6,612 bases of DNA from Mycobacterium sp. (GCA_018500005.2 JAHBAP020000212.1:1-6612), one strand, 5' to 3'. Numbered from the stretch's first letter, positions 1 through 6,151 are shown. Made by a program: numbers and translations. The notes: generated by a model from the sequence alone, not told the origin.

Positions 1-195
1 GCTCCGACGCCGGAGGAACTGCGCAGAGCTGTGCGGCTTTCGCGCCTGTTGCAGGCCGCCGCGTTGGTGGTCGCCCTAGCGTTCAGCGTCGTCGGGCCTA
101 GCGTTCAGCGTCGTCGGGCCCAGCGTTCAGCGTCGTCGGGCCAAGCGTTCAGCGTCGTCGTCCGTAGCGGTCTGCCAGTTTCTCCTCGGCGGTGA
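1..195 (+). CDS. cobD: Probable CobD/CbiB cobalamin biosynthesis membrane protein, 3' end only
   Basis: Frame 1 is open from the window edge to a TGA at 193-195, giving the last 64 residues of a protein. It begins APTPEELRRAVRLSRLLQ, followed by a hydrophobic stretch (AAALVVALAF) that looks like a terminal membrane helix, then an Arg/Ser-rich tail. CobD/CbiB is the integral membrane enzyme that joins aminopropanol (or its phosphate) to adenosylcobyric acid. The assignment rests on the PTPEELRRAVRL-type C-terminal segment and on synteny, because M. tuberculosis cobD (Rv2236c) converges on the SURF1 gene in the same way. About 22 residues of the tail are encoded by a 22-bp tandem repeat read in successive frames, so they are unlikely to be conserved. 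The last 47 bp overlap the 3' end of the SURF1 gene on the other strand. The start lies outside the window. Coding status is well supported; the family name is an inference from a short fragment. Confidence 0.62.
   Translation, partial: APTPEELRRAVRLSRLLQAAALVVALAFSVVGPSVQRRRAQRSASSGQAFSVVVRSGLPVSPRR
76..163. repeat. 22-bp tandem repeat, four units, in the cobD/SURF1 tail overlap
   Basis: Four head-to-tail units of period 22 start at 76, 98, 120 and 142. The 16-base core AGCGTTCAGCGTCGTC is identical in all four (78-93, 100-115, 122-137, 144-159). The spacer is GGGC in the first three units, with small differences at unit starts (CT, CT, CC, CA), and the last unit runs into unique sequence after 159. 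On the minus strand the core contains the final Arg codons and TGA stop of the SURF1 gene, so unit 4 is the genuine gene end and units 1-3 look like duplications beyond it. There are no spacers of varying sequence and no inverted terminal structure. Confidence 0.93.
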
Positions 196-976
196 GCGGA
201 GCCTGGCCGGCCTGCGCCTGCGCGCGGGCGGCCGCCTCCCGCCGGCGCATCCGGATTTCGGCGTACACGAAGTAACCCAGGCCCAGCGGGGCGACGATGC
301 CGAACGCGATCCACTGGATGCCGTAGGACAGGAACGGTCCGGCGTCGAGTTGGGGCAACGGCAGGACGTCCAAGCCGCCCGGCTGGTCCTCCACCAGTTG
401 CAGGTAGGAGCCGGTCAGCGGTGTCTTGGTGAGTTCGGCGATCTGGCCGGTGTCGATGGCGTACACCTGCTGGTAGCCGGCTTCGGTGAATGGCTTCTTA
501 TCGTCGGCCGGGGCCCTCTGGGAGTCCCGCAGGCGGGCGGTGATGCCGACCGTCCCCTCGGGCGGCTTCGGGATCGACGGCACCGCAGTGCCCTGATCGG
601 GATGGACGTAACCGCGGTTGACCAACACCGTCGGGCCGCCGTCCACCGCGAAAGCGGTGAGAACCTCATAAGCCGGCGCCCCGCCGATCACCCGCAGGCG
701 GGCCAGCACTTCGGCAGTGGGCAGATAGTGGCCCGTCGCGGTGACCCGCCGCCACTGCGCATCCGGTGCCGAAGAATCCTGTCGGGGTAGCACGGAGGTC
801 ACGGGCACCGGCTCGGCCGACAGCGATGCCTCGATCTGGTGGTTCTCCCGCGAGGTGCGGGTGTTCTTGCCGAGTTGCCACGGTGCCAGCACGGTCAGGG
901 CCAGATAGGTGAACATCGCCACCACCAGCGCCAGCGCGATCCATCCTGGACGCAGCAGGAACGCCAACCGTTTCAT
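149..976 (-). CDS. SURF1-family cytochrome c oxidase assembly protein
   Basis: The product is a 275-residue membrane protein with the SURF1 architecture: an N-terminal helix (about residues 10-31), a long extracytoplasmic domain, and a C-terminal helix (about 222-245). Family signatures are visible. APWQLGK follows the first helix (the WQL element), VNRGYV lies mid-protein (the VNRGW element), and LSYGIQW opens the last helix. The tail is charged and Ala/Gln/Arg-rich, ending YGRRR. SURF1 proteins assist assembly of the heme-copper oxidase, probably at the heme a insertion step into subunit I. The ATG at 976 overlaps the ptpA stop as ATGA, and no clear Shine-Dalgarno precedes it, which suggests translational coupling. 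Upstream in-frame starts exist (ATG at 991, GTG at 1003) but lie inside ptpA. The last codons and stop lie in the fourth unit of a 22-bp tandem repeat, and the end overlaps the convergent cobD end. Equivalent to M. tuberculosis Rv2235 by order. Confidence 0.9.
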   Translation of the reverse strand: MKRLAFLLRPGWIALALVVAMFTYLALTVLAPWQLGKNTRTSRENHQIEASLSAEPVPVTSVLPRQDSSAPDAQWRRVTATGHYLPTAEVLARLRVIGGAPAYEVLTAFAVDGGPTVLVNRGYVHPDQGTAVPSIPKPPEGTVGITARLRDSQRAPADDKKPFTEAGYQQVYAIDTGQIAELTKTPLTGSYLQLVEDQPGGLDVLPLPQLDAGPFLSYGIQWIAFGIVAPLGLGYFVYAEIRMRRREAAARAQAQAGQAPLTAEEKLADRYGRRR

Positions 977-1458
977 CGGTCGGCCAACCATTCGTCGACC
1001 CACTTATGCAAACCCGGCAGCGCCGCTTCGATGACATCGAAGGCCTCCACGAAATCCGCGTGGCCCCCGTAGTAGGGATCCTCGACGTCGAGGGCGTGTG
1101 TACCCGACCGGGGATCGAACGAGCGGAGCATGCGCAGCCGCTCAGACTCCACCCCCAGGTCGGTGAGCATTCGCATGTGGTTCCGGCCAAGGGCAACAAC
1201 GAGATCGGCGGACAGGTGGTCGTCGCAGACCTGTGCGGCACGATGCGCGGTGGGATAGCCGCGGTCGGCAAGTACCCGGACCGCGCGGTGGTCGGCGCCA
1301 TCGCCGGCATGCCAGCCACCGGTGCCGGCACTGCTTACCCTCACCACACCAGCCAGTCCGCGTTCGGCGATCTGGTGGGCGAACATCTTCTCGGCCATCG
1401 GGGAACGGCAGATGTTTCCGGTGCAGACGAATGTGACGTGCAGCAGGGGGCTAGACAC
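973..1458 (-). CDS. ptpA: Low-molecular-weight protein tyrosine phosphatase PtpA
   Basis: The protein has 161 residues, close to the 163 of M. tuberculosis PtpA (Rv2234). The phosphate-binding loop CTGNICRS spans residues 12-19, with nucleophile Cys12 and Arg18. The general acid lies in DPYYG (Asp127), followed by Tyr129 and Tyr130, equivalent to the tyrosines that PtkA phosphorylates in M. tuberculosis. The stretch LRSFDPRSGTHALDVEDPYY (111-130) looks unchanged from the M. tuberculosis protein as I recall it. The enzyme dephosphorylates phosphotyrosine by a cysteinyl-phosphate intermediate. In M. tuberculosis it is exported into macrophages without a classical signal peptide, and none is seen here. 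The GTG start at 1458 matches the M. tuberculosis N-terminus in position and has a GGGAGG Shine-Dalgarno 6 nt upstream. The gene overlaps the end of ptkA by 8 bp and the start of the SURF1 gene by 4 bp, so kinase and phosphatase should be co-translated. Confidence 0.96.
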   Translation of the reverse strand: MSSPLLHVTFVCTGNICRSPMAEKMFAHQIAERGLAGVVRVSSAGTGGWHAGDGADHRAVRVLADRGYPTAHRAAQVCDDHLSADLVVALGRNHMRMLTDLGVESERLRMLRSFDPRSGTHALDVEDPYYGGHADFVEAFDVIEAALPGLHKWVDEWLADR

Positions 1459-2098
1459 CCAGAACCTCCCGTAGTTCGTCAACGGTGGCGACATGGGCGG
1501 CCGCATCTTCGGTCGGGTCGGACCCGCCGTAGCCCCAGCCGACCAATACCGTGCCGATCCCGTGCACAGCGGCGCCCTCGATATCGTGCGCGCGGTCACC
1601 GACCATCACGACCCTTTCGGGCAGCGGTTCGAGTTGGTCCAGGGCGTGCGCCAGCACGTCGGACTTGCTTGACCGGTGCCCGTCCAGGCTCGCGCCGGCG
1701 ACGACCTCGAACTGCTCGGCGATGCCGAAATGTTCCAGGATTCGCAGCGCGGTCGGTTCGGCCTTCGAGGTGGCCACGGCCAGACGCACCCCAGCCGAGC
1801 GCAGATCGGCAAGCACCTCGGCGATACCGTCGAACATCGTGTTCATCGCCCAACCCCGTTGGGTGTAGTCAGCCCGGTAGGCGGCGATCGCCTCGTCGAC
1901 CCGCTCACCGAGGCCCAGTGCTGACAGGGTGTGCTGCATCGGCGGACCCACTACCAGGCCGACCAGATCGCCTTCGGGCGCTTCGGCGCCGACCGCGCTC
2001 AGGGCGTGCCGGAAGCTTGCAACCACCCCCGCCGCGGAATCGGTCAGTGTGCCGTCGAGATCGAAGATCACCAACTGGGGGTTCAGTCCGGGCTTCAC
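1451..2098 (-). CDS. ptkA: HAD-fold protein tyrosine kinase PtkA-like (phosphoglycolate phosphatase-like)
   Basis: From the GTG at 2098 this encodes 215 residues with all four HAD motifs. DLDGT gives Asp13 and Asp15. AVATSK gives the motif II Ser/Thr at 110-111. Lys145 lies in RSSKSDVL, and MVGDRAHD gives Asp168 and Asp172. A helical cap domain fills about residues 20-95. By sequence alone it would be called a phosphoglycolate phosphatase. The M. tuberculosis counterpart (Rv2232) was reported as a tyrosine kinase acting on PtpA, and the downstream ptpA supports that identity. The M. tuberculosis protein has about 75 extra disordered N-terminal residues. Here the chosen start leaves only 12 residues before DLDGT. 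The frame stays open upstream to ATGs at 2215 and 2233, but those starts overlap the divergent cobC. A weak -10-like GACAAT (2105-2110) lies 6 nt from the GTG. The stop overlaps ptpA by 8 bp. Family certain; start and kinase activity less so. Confidence 0.88.
   Translation of the reverse strand: MKPGLNPQLVIFDLDGTLTDSAAGVVASFRHALSAVGAEAPEGDLVGLVVGPPMQHTLSALGLGERVDEAIAAYRADYTQRGWAMNTMFDGIAEVLADLRSAGVRLAVATSKAEPTALRILEHFGIAEQFEVVAGASLDGHRSSKSDVLAHALDQLEPLPERVVMVGDRAHDIEGAAVHGIGTVLVGWGYGGSDPTEDAAAHVATVDELREVLGV
1465..1470 (-). promoter_or_regulatory. Shine-Dalgarno for ptpA (GGGAGG), inside ptkA
   Basis: GGGAGG on the minus strand lies 6 nt before the GTG at 1458. It fixes the ptpA start even though the open frame extends about 140 bp further upstream. 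The site lies within the last codons of ptkA. Confidence 0.8.
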
Positions 2099-2137
2099 GG
2101 CTTCATTGTCCCCGAAGGGGCTGGCCCGGCCGACGAC

Positions 2138-2143
2138 TACTGT
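2138..2143 (+). promoter_or_regulatory. Candidate -10 element for a leaderless cobC transcript
   Basis: TACTGT matches the mycobacterial TANNNT -10 consensus. Seven bases separate it from the GTG at 2151, so transcription would start at or next to the first base of the start codon. No Shine-Dalgarno precedes that GTG, which agrees with leaderless translation, common in mycobacteria. No convincing -35 was seen. The whole divergent gap (2099-2150) is 52 bp and must hold the promoters for both directions. Confidence 0.5.
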
Positions 2144-2150
2144 GCTACTG

Positions 2151-3173
2151 GTGAGCGAGCAGGGTGTGCGTCCGGGGGCGCGGTACCACGGCGATGAAGC
2201 CGTCGGCCCTGGCATCCTGGACTTCGCGGTCAACGTGCGGCACGCCCAACCGCCGGTCTGGCTGCAGCGGCGACTCGCCGCCCGGTTGGCTGATCTGGGC
2301 TCCTATCCGGGCGCGGCAGACCACGTCGCGGCGGTCACAGCGGTTGCCCGGCGACACGGGGTGGCCGAGGACCGCGTGCTGCTGTTGGCCGGCGGGGCCG
2401 AGGGGTTCGCACTATTGCCCGCGCTGCACCCGCGCCGCGCCGCGCTGATCGCGCCGTCGTTCACCGAACCCGAAGCCGTGCTGAGCGCCGCCGGCGTGCC
2501 CTGCGATCACGTCGTCCTCCCGCCGCCGTTCCGGCTCTCCGGCGCCCCGGTGCCCGAGGCGGCCGATCTGGTGGTGGTGGGCAATCCGACCAACCCGACC
2601 GGTGTCGTGCACCCGCGGGAATCGGTGCTGGCGTTGCGCCGCCCCGGTCGGCTGCTGGTGGTTGACGAGGCCTTCGCCGACGCGGTGGGCGACGGCGAAT
2701 CGCTGGCTGCCCTGGGGTTGCCCGACGTGGTGGTGTTGCGCAGCCTGACCAAGACCTGGGCGTTGGCCGGTCTGCGGGTTGGCTACGCGCTGGGCGATCC
2801 CGATGTGCTGGCCCGGTTGTCGGCAGGCCGCCCGCACTGGCCATTGGGCACCCTGCAACTGGAGGCCATCACCGCATGCTGCGCGCCTGCGGCGGTCGAG
2901 CAGGCCCGCGCCGGGGCCCGGGAGCTGGCCGCCGACCGTGCCGCGATGGCGGCGGCGTTGGCGGCCCTCGGGTTGGAGGTGGTCGACGGCGACGCGCCGT
3001 TCGTCCTTTTCGCCGTACCTGACGCCACGCTGGTGCGGAAACGCCTGAAGGCCAACGGAATTGCGGTACGCCGCTGCGACACCTTCATCGGGCTGGGGAA
3101 TAATTATCTTCGGGCGGCGGTGCGGCCGGAGTGGCCGACATTGGTGGCGGCACTGACGGAGGCGCTGCAATGA
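2151..3173 (+). CDS. cobC: CobC-type PLP-dependent aminotransferase/decarboxylase
   Basis: This is a 340-residue fold-type I PLP enzyme of the histidinol-phosphate aminotransferase/threonine-phosphate decarboxylase group. The motif NPTNPTG lies at 145-151, VVDEAFAD carries the ring-binding Asp172, and [16 protein letters not shown] carries the Schiff-base Lys201. A C-terminal YLRAAVR (Arg321) probably binds the substrate carboxylate. DFAVNV near residue 24 is typical of the N-terminal segment. The role suggested by orthology to M. tuberculosis Rv2231c and by neighbours is production of the aminopropanol phosphate arm of cobalamin. A histidinol-phosphate aminotransferase activity is a real alternative that sequence motifs do not exclude. 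The GTG at 2151 is preferred because it fits a leaderless start. A second GTG at 2166 would remove five residues, and neither has a strong ribosome binding site. The stop TGA overlaps the next ATG as ATGA. An open frame upstream to 1929 is antisense to ptkA and not counted. Confidence 0.85.
   Translation: MSEQGVRPGARYHGDEAVGPGILDFAVNVRHAQPPVWLQRRLAARLADLGSYPGAADHVAAVTAVARRHGVAEDRVLLLAGGAEGFALLPALHPRRAALIAPSFTEPEAVLSAAGVPCDHVVLPPPFRLSGAPVPEAADLVVVGNPTNPTGVVHPRESVLALRRPGRLLVVDEAFADAVGDGESLAALGLPDVVVLRSLTKTWALAGLRVGYALGDPDVLARLSAGRPHWPLGTLQLEAITACCAPAAVEQARAGARELAADRAAMAAALAALGLEVVDGDAPFVLFAVPDATLVRKRLKANGIAVRRCDTFIGLGNNYLRAAVRPEWPTLVAALTEALQ
3158..3162 (+). promoter_or_regulatory. Shine-Dalgarno for the Nif3 gene (GGAGG)
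   Basis: GGAGG lies 7 nt before the ATG at 3170, inside the last cobC codons. It selects this ATG over the earlier in-frame GTG at 3131. Confidence 0.75.
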
Positions 3174-4297
3174 CCGTCCGGTTGGCAGATGTCATCGCGG
3201 TCCTCGACGACGCCTACCCGCCGCACCTGGCCCATGACTGGGATTCGGTCGGCTTGGTCTGCGGTGATCCGGATGATCCGATCGAGTCGATCACCGTCGC
3301 CGTCGACGCCACCGAGGCGGTCGTGGACACCGTCGCTCCCCGTGGGCTGTTGCTGGCCCACCACCCGCTGCTGTTGCGCGGGGTGGACACGGTGGCTGCC
3401 AGCACGCCCAAGGGCGCGCTCATCCACCGACTGATCCGATCCGGTGCGGCCTTGTTCACCGCCCACACCAACGCCGACGCGGCCAGCCCGGGGGTCTCCG
3501 ATGCCTTGGCCGAAACGCTGGGGCTCACCGTGGACGGCGTGCTCGACCCGGCCTCCGGCGGTCCGGCTCTGGACAAGTGGGTGGTATTCGTCCCGATCGG
3601 CAGCGCCGACGCGGTGCGCGAGGCACTGTTCGCCGCGGGCGCCGGCCATATCGGCGACTACTCGCACTGCAGTTGGACCGTGACCGGTGCCGGTCAGTTC
3701 CTGCCCGGGCCCGGTGCCGCACCGGCCATCGGGACGGTCGGCGCGGTGGAACTGGTGGCCGAGGATCGCGTCGAGGTGATCGCCCCGGCCGGAATCCGCG
3801 GGCGGGTGCTGGCGGCGATGCGTGCGGCCCATCCCTACGAAGAGCCCGCTTTCGACGTGATCAGCCTGGCGTCGCTGCCCGGCGGCATCGGCATCGGGCG
3901 GCTTGCCAGCCTGCCCAGTCCGCAACGGTTCGCCGAGTTCGTGGCCCGGGTCAATTCCGCTCTGCCACAGACGAGTTGGGGAATCCGCGCGGCCGGTGAT
4001 CCAGACGCGCAAGTCAGTCGGGTGGCGGTCTGCGGGGGATCGGGCGACTCGCTGCTGGCAGCGGCGCGGGCGGCCGGAGTTCAGGCCTACCTCACCGCAG
4101 ACCTGCGTCACCATCCGGCCGACGAACACCGGCGAGGCAGCGCCGTCGGACTGATCGACGTCGCGCACTGGGCCAGCGAATACCCCTGGTGCACTCAAGC
4201 GGCACAACTGCTGCGATCTCATTTCGGCGACCTGCTGACAGTCACGGTCTGTCCGATTCGCACCGACCCGTGGAATATCGAGGAGAGGCCATCATGA
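3170..4297 (+). CDS. Nif3/DUF34-family di-metal protein
   Basis: The product has 375 residues, the length of the long Nif3 form with an inserted middle domain (as in B. subtilis YqfO) rather than the about 250-residue short form (E. coli YbgI). Likely metal ligands come from both ends: His64-His65 (AHHPLLL), His99 and Asp103 (AHTNAD), Asp311 with His314/His315 ([11 protein letters not shown]), and His333 and Glu337 (DVAHWASE). The insert, about residues 135-235, contains the characteristic [11 protein letters not shown]. The N-terminal HDWDSVGL is also typical. The family is often labelled GTP cyclohydrolase I type 2, but its cellular role is unsettled. Metal-dependent hydrolase and metal chaperone/insertase roles have been proposed. 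The gene overlaps both cobC and the zinc-ribbon gene by 4 bp (ATGA each time). Corresponds to M. tuberculosis Rv2230c. Family very secure, function not. Confidence 0.93.
   Translation: MTVRLADVIAVLDDAYPPHLAHDWDSVGLVCGDPDDPIESITVAVDATEAVVDTVAPRGLLLAHHPLLLRGVDTVAASTPKGALIHRLIRSGAALFTAHTNADAASPGVSDALAETLGLTVDGVLDPASGGPALDKWVVFVPIGSADAVREALFAAGAGHIGDYSHCSWTVTGAGQFLPGPGAAPAIGTVGAVELVAEDRVEVIAPAGIRGRVLAAMRAAHPYEEPAFDVISLASLPGGIGIGRLASLPSPQRFAEFVARVNSALPQTSWGIRAAGDPDAQVSRVAVCGGSGDSLLAAARAAGVQAYLTADLRHHPADEHRRGSAVGLIDVAHWASEYPWCTQAAQLLRSHFGDLLTVTVCPIRTDPWNIEERPS
4281..4285 (+). promoter_or_regulatory. Shine-Dalgarno for the zinc-ribbon gene (AGGAG)
   Basis: AGGAG, continuing as AGGAGAGG, lies 8 nt before the ATG at 4294 within the end of the Nif3 gene. 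It supports that start over an in-frame ATG at 4189. Confidence 0.8.
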
Positions 4298-5025
4298 AAG
4301 CGGAACTAGCCCAACAACGTTCGCTCCTCGGGCTGGCTGAATTGGACGCCGAGCTGACCCGGTTGGCGCACCGCGCGACCCATCTGCCCGAGCAGCAGCG
4401 CTACCAGGAGCTGGAAGCCCAGCAGCGCGAGGTGGCCGATCGGATCGCCGTCGTGGACCTCGCGCTGGAAGACCTGGACGCCCAGATCGCCAAATTGGAG
4501 TCCGAGGTCGACACCGTCCGCCAGCGTGAGGATCGGGACCGCGGTCTGCTGGACTCCGGCGCCGTCGGCGATCCCAAGCAGCTCGAGGAACTCCAGCACG
4601 AACTTGGCACACTGGAACGGCGCCAGGCCAACCTGGAGGACTCCCTGCTCGAGGTGATGGAGCGCCGCGAACAAATCGCCGCCGACCGAGCCCGCGAACA
4701 GGCCGGTTTGCAGGCCGTCGAGAGCGACCTGGTAACCGCCCGGCAGGAGCGGGACACGGTGCTGGCCGAGGTTGAACAGGCCCGCACCGACACTACCGCC
4801 CGCCGTGCGGAGGCGGCTGCCGGGATCGACGGTGAACTGCTCAAGACCTACGAACGTCAGCGCGCGACATCGGGTATCGGTGCGGGCCGGCTGCTGGGCG
4901 TGCGCTGCGGAGCCTGCCGCATCGAACTCGACCGCGGCGAACTGGCCCGCATCGCCGCGGCCGCCGAGGACGAGGTGATGCGCTGCGACGAGTGCGGCGC
5001 AATCCTGTTGCGGATCAAGGACTGA
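4294..5025 (+). CDS. Coiled-coil C4 zinc-ribbon protein (zf-RING_7/CT398 type)
   Basis: The 243-residue protein has two parts. Residues about 5-185 are almost continuous Glu/Gln/Arg/Ala/Leu-rich heptads, predicted as a long antiparallel coiled coil. A break around 86-97 ([12 protein letters not shown]) marks the hairpin turn conserved in the family. The C-terminus is a four-cysteine zinc ribbon: RCGAC (Cys205, Cys208) and RCDEC (Cys231, Cys234). The architecture matches Chlamydia CT398 and the Helicobacter FlgZ/HP0958 group, in which the ribbon is thought to bind protein or RNA partners. No enzymatic motif is visible, and the mycobacterial function is unknown. The start overlaps the Nif3 stop by 4 bp and has a strong Shine-Dalgarno. 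Two TGA codons in a row (5023-5028) end the frame. The gene corresponds to M. tuberculosis Rv2229c. The same Nif3/zinc-ribbon adjacency is known from other bacteria, which hints at a shared pathway. Confidence 0.92.
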   Translation: MKAELAQQRSLLGLAELDAELTRLAHRATHLPEQQRYQELEAQQREVADRIAVVDLALEDLDAQIAKLESEVDTVRQREDRDRGLLDSGAVGDPKQLEELQHELGTLERRQANLEDSLLEVMERREQIAADRAREQAGLQAVESDLVTARQERDTVLAEVEQARTDTTARRAEAAAGIDGELLKTYERQRATSGIGAGRLLGVRCGACRIELDRGELARIAAAAEDEVMRCDECGAILLRIKD

Positions 5026-5032
5026 TGATTCA

Positions 5033-6151
5033 GTGAAGGTCATCGTCGAGGCCGACGGCGGCTCCCGTGGAAACCCCGGACCGGCCGGATTCGGCTGTGT
5101 GGTGTTGTCCGAGGACCGTGCCACCGTGCTGGCAGAGCACGGTCAGTCGATCGGGATCACCACCAACAATGTCGCCGAGTATCGCGGCCTGATCGCCGGA
5201 CTGGAGCAGGCCCGCCGACTGGGCGCCGAGGACGTCGAGGTCCGGATGGACTCCAAGCTCGTCGTCGAGCAGATGGCCGGCCGGTGGAAGGTCAAACACC
5301 CCGGACTGGCCGAATTGCATCAGCAGGCCCGCGCCCTGGCGTCAACCTTCGGCTTCGTCAGGTTTTCCTGGATTCCGCGGGAGCAGAACAAGCATGCCGA
5401 CCGGCTGGCCAACGAGGCCATGGACGGCGCCAAGCTGGCTGAGGTGGCCGACGAACCTCTGGAGATCCGACGCGCCGCCGACCCGCCCGCGAGCGCGGTG
5501 GCCGTCCCGCCGTCGACGTGGACCGGTAACCGCGGCGGTCCGACCCGGCTGCTGCTGCTGCGTCACGGTCAGACCGAACTGTCCCGGCAACGCCGCTACT
5601 CCGGGCGGGGCAATCCCGAACTCACCGATGTCGGCCGTCGCCAGGCGCAGGACGCTGCGCGCTACCTGTCGGCCAAGGGCGGAATCTCGGCGGTGGTGAG
5701 TTCCCCGTTGGCCCGTGCCTACGAAACCGCCAAGGCGGCTGCCGACGCGCTGGGACTTGCGGTCACCGTCGATGACGAGTTGATCGAGACCGACTTCGGG
5801 CAGTGGGAAGGGCTGACCTTCACAGAAGCCGCCCAGCGCCACCCGGAGATCCACGGCCGCTGGTTGCGCGACACCGGCCTGGCGGCTCCCGGCGGCGAGA
5901 GCTTCGATGAGGTGGCCGACCGGGTGGCACGCGTGCGGGACCGCCTGATCTCCGAACACGGGGAGTCCACCGTCCTGGTGGTGTCGCACGTGACCCCGAT
6001 CAAGACACTGCTGCGCCTGGCACTTGACGGTGGTCCGTCGATCCTGCATCGGCTGCACCTGGACCTGGCCTCGCTGAGTATCGCCGAGTTCTACCCCGAC
6101 AACGGTGCCTCGGTGCGTCTGGTCAACGACACCTCCTACCTCCGGGGCTGA
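5033..6151 (+). CDS. Bifunctional RNase HI / CobC-type histidine phosphatase
   Basis: The 372-residue protein fuses two enzymes. Residues 1-135 are an RNase HI domain that cleaves RNA in RNA:DNA hybrids. The catalytic carboxylates are Asp8 (EADGGSRGNPGPAG), Glu49 (TNNVAEYRG), Asp73 (RMDSKLV) and Asp123 (NKHADRLAN). It lacks the long basic protrusion of E. coli RNase HI. A Pro/Ala-rich linker spans about 138-170. Residues 171-372 are a phosphoglycerate-mutase-like histidine phosphatase: LLLRHGQTE with nucleophile His178, Arg228 in SSPLARAYETA, DFGQWEG with candidate acid Glu259, and His319 in VVSHVTPIK. That half resembles alpha-ribazole phosphatase of cobalamin nucleotide-loop assembly. The M. 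tuberculosis homologue Rv2228c is a known fusion of the same kind. The GTG at 5033 is 7 bp after the previous stop, and AAGGA at 5017-5021 is an acceptable but distant Shine-Dalgarno. All catalytic residues are present in both halves. Confidence 0.94.
   Translation: MKVIVEADGGSRGNPGPAGFGCVVLSEDRATVLAEHGQSIGITTNNVAEYRGLIAGLEQARRLGAEDVEVRMDSKLVVEQMAGRWKVKHPGLAELHQQARALASTFGFVRFSWIPREQNKHADRLANEAMDGAKLAEVADEPLEIRRAADPPASAVAVPPSTWTGNRGGPTRLLLLRHGQTELSRQRRYSGRGNPELTDVGRRQAQDAARYLSAKGGISAVVSSPLARAYETAKAAADALGLAVTVDDELIETDFGQWEGLTFTEAAQRHPEIHGRWLRDTGLAAPGGESFDEVADRVARVRDRLISEHGESTVLVVSHVTPIKTLLRLALDGGPSILHRLHLDLASLSIAEFYPDNGASVRLVNDTSYLRG

Noticed and set aside
94..121. Possible terminator stem from GGGCC/GGCCC in the repeat
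   Set aside because: Only five base pairs, with no T-run after it on either strand; it is explained by the repeat's spacer bases.
76..163. CRISPR array or mobile-element (MIRU/REP) interpretation of the 22-bp repeat
   Set aside because: Units abut with no unique spacers, are too short for MIRU, show no terminal inverted repeats, and match the SURF1 gene end.
1929..2150. Extension of the cobC frame upstream to 1929
   Set aside because: It lies antisense to ptkA, does not resemble the family's N-terminus, and a plausible promoter lies at 2138 inside it.
2099..2150. Cobalamin riboswitch upstream of cobC
   Set aside because: The gap is 52 bp, far shorter than the roughly 200-nt B12 riboswitch, and no B12-box-like sequence was seen.
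1006..2154. Plus-strand open frame (382 codons) opposite ptpA and ptkA
   Set aside because: Extreme Arg/Pro composition and no motif; both minus-strand genes have complete catalytic motifs.
3104..4222. Long minus-strand open frame (372 codons) opposite the Nif3 gene
   Set aside because: It has no recognisable motif, is rich in Arg/Gly/His/Gln as expected for the antisense of a GC-rich gene, and the plus-strand frame carries a clear Nif3 protein.
5023..5028. Tandem TGA TGA after the zinc-ribbon gene as a recoding site
   Set aside because: Double stops are common, and the next gene starts at 5033 in another frame with its own GTG and weak ribosome binding site, so recoding is not needed.
4306..5124. 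Minus-strand open frame (272 codons) opposite the zinc-ribbon gene
   Set aside because: Antisense of a coiled-coil gene gives a Leu/Gln/Gly-rich pseudo-protein; no start signal and no domain.
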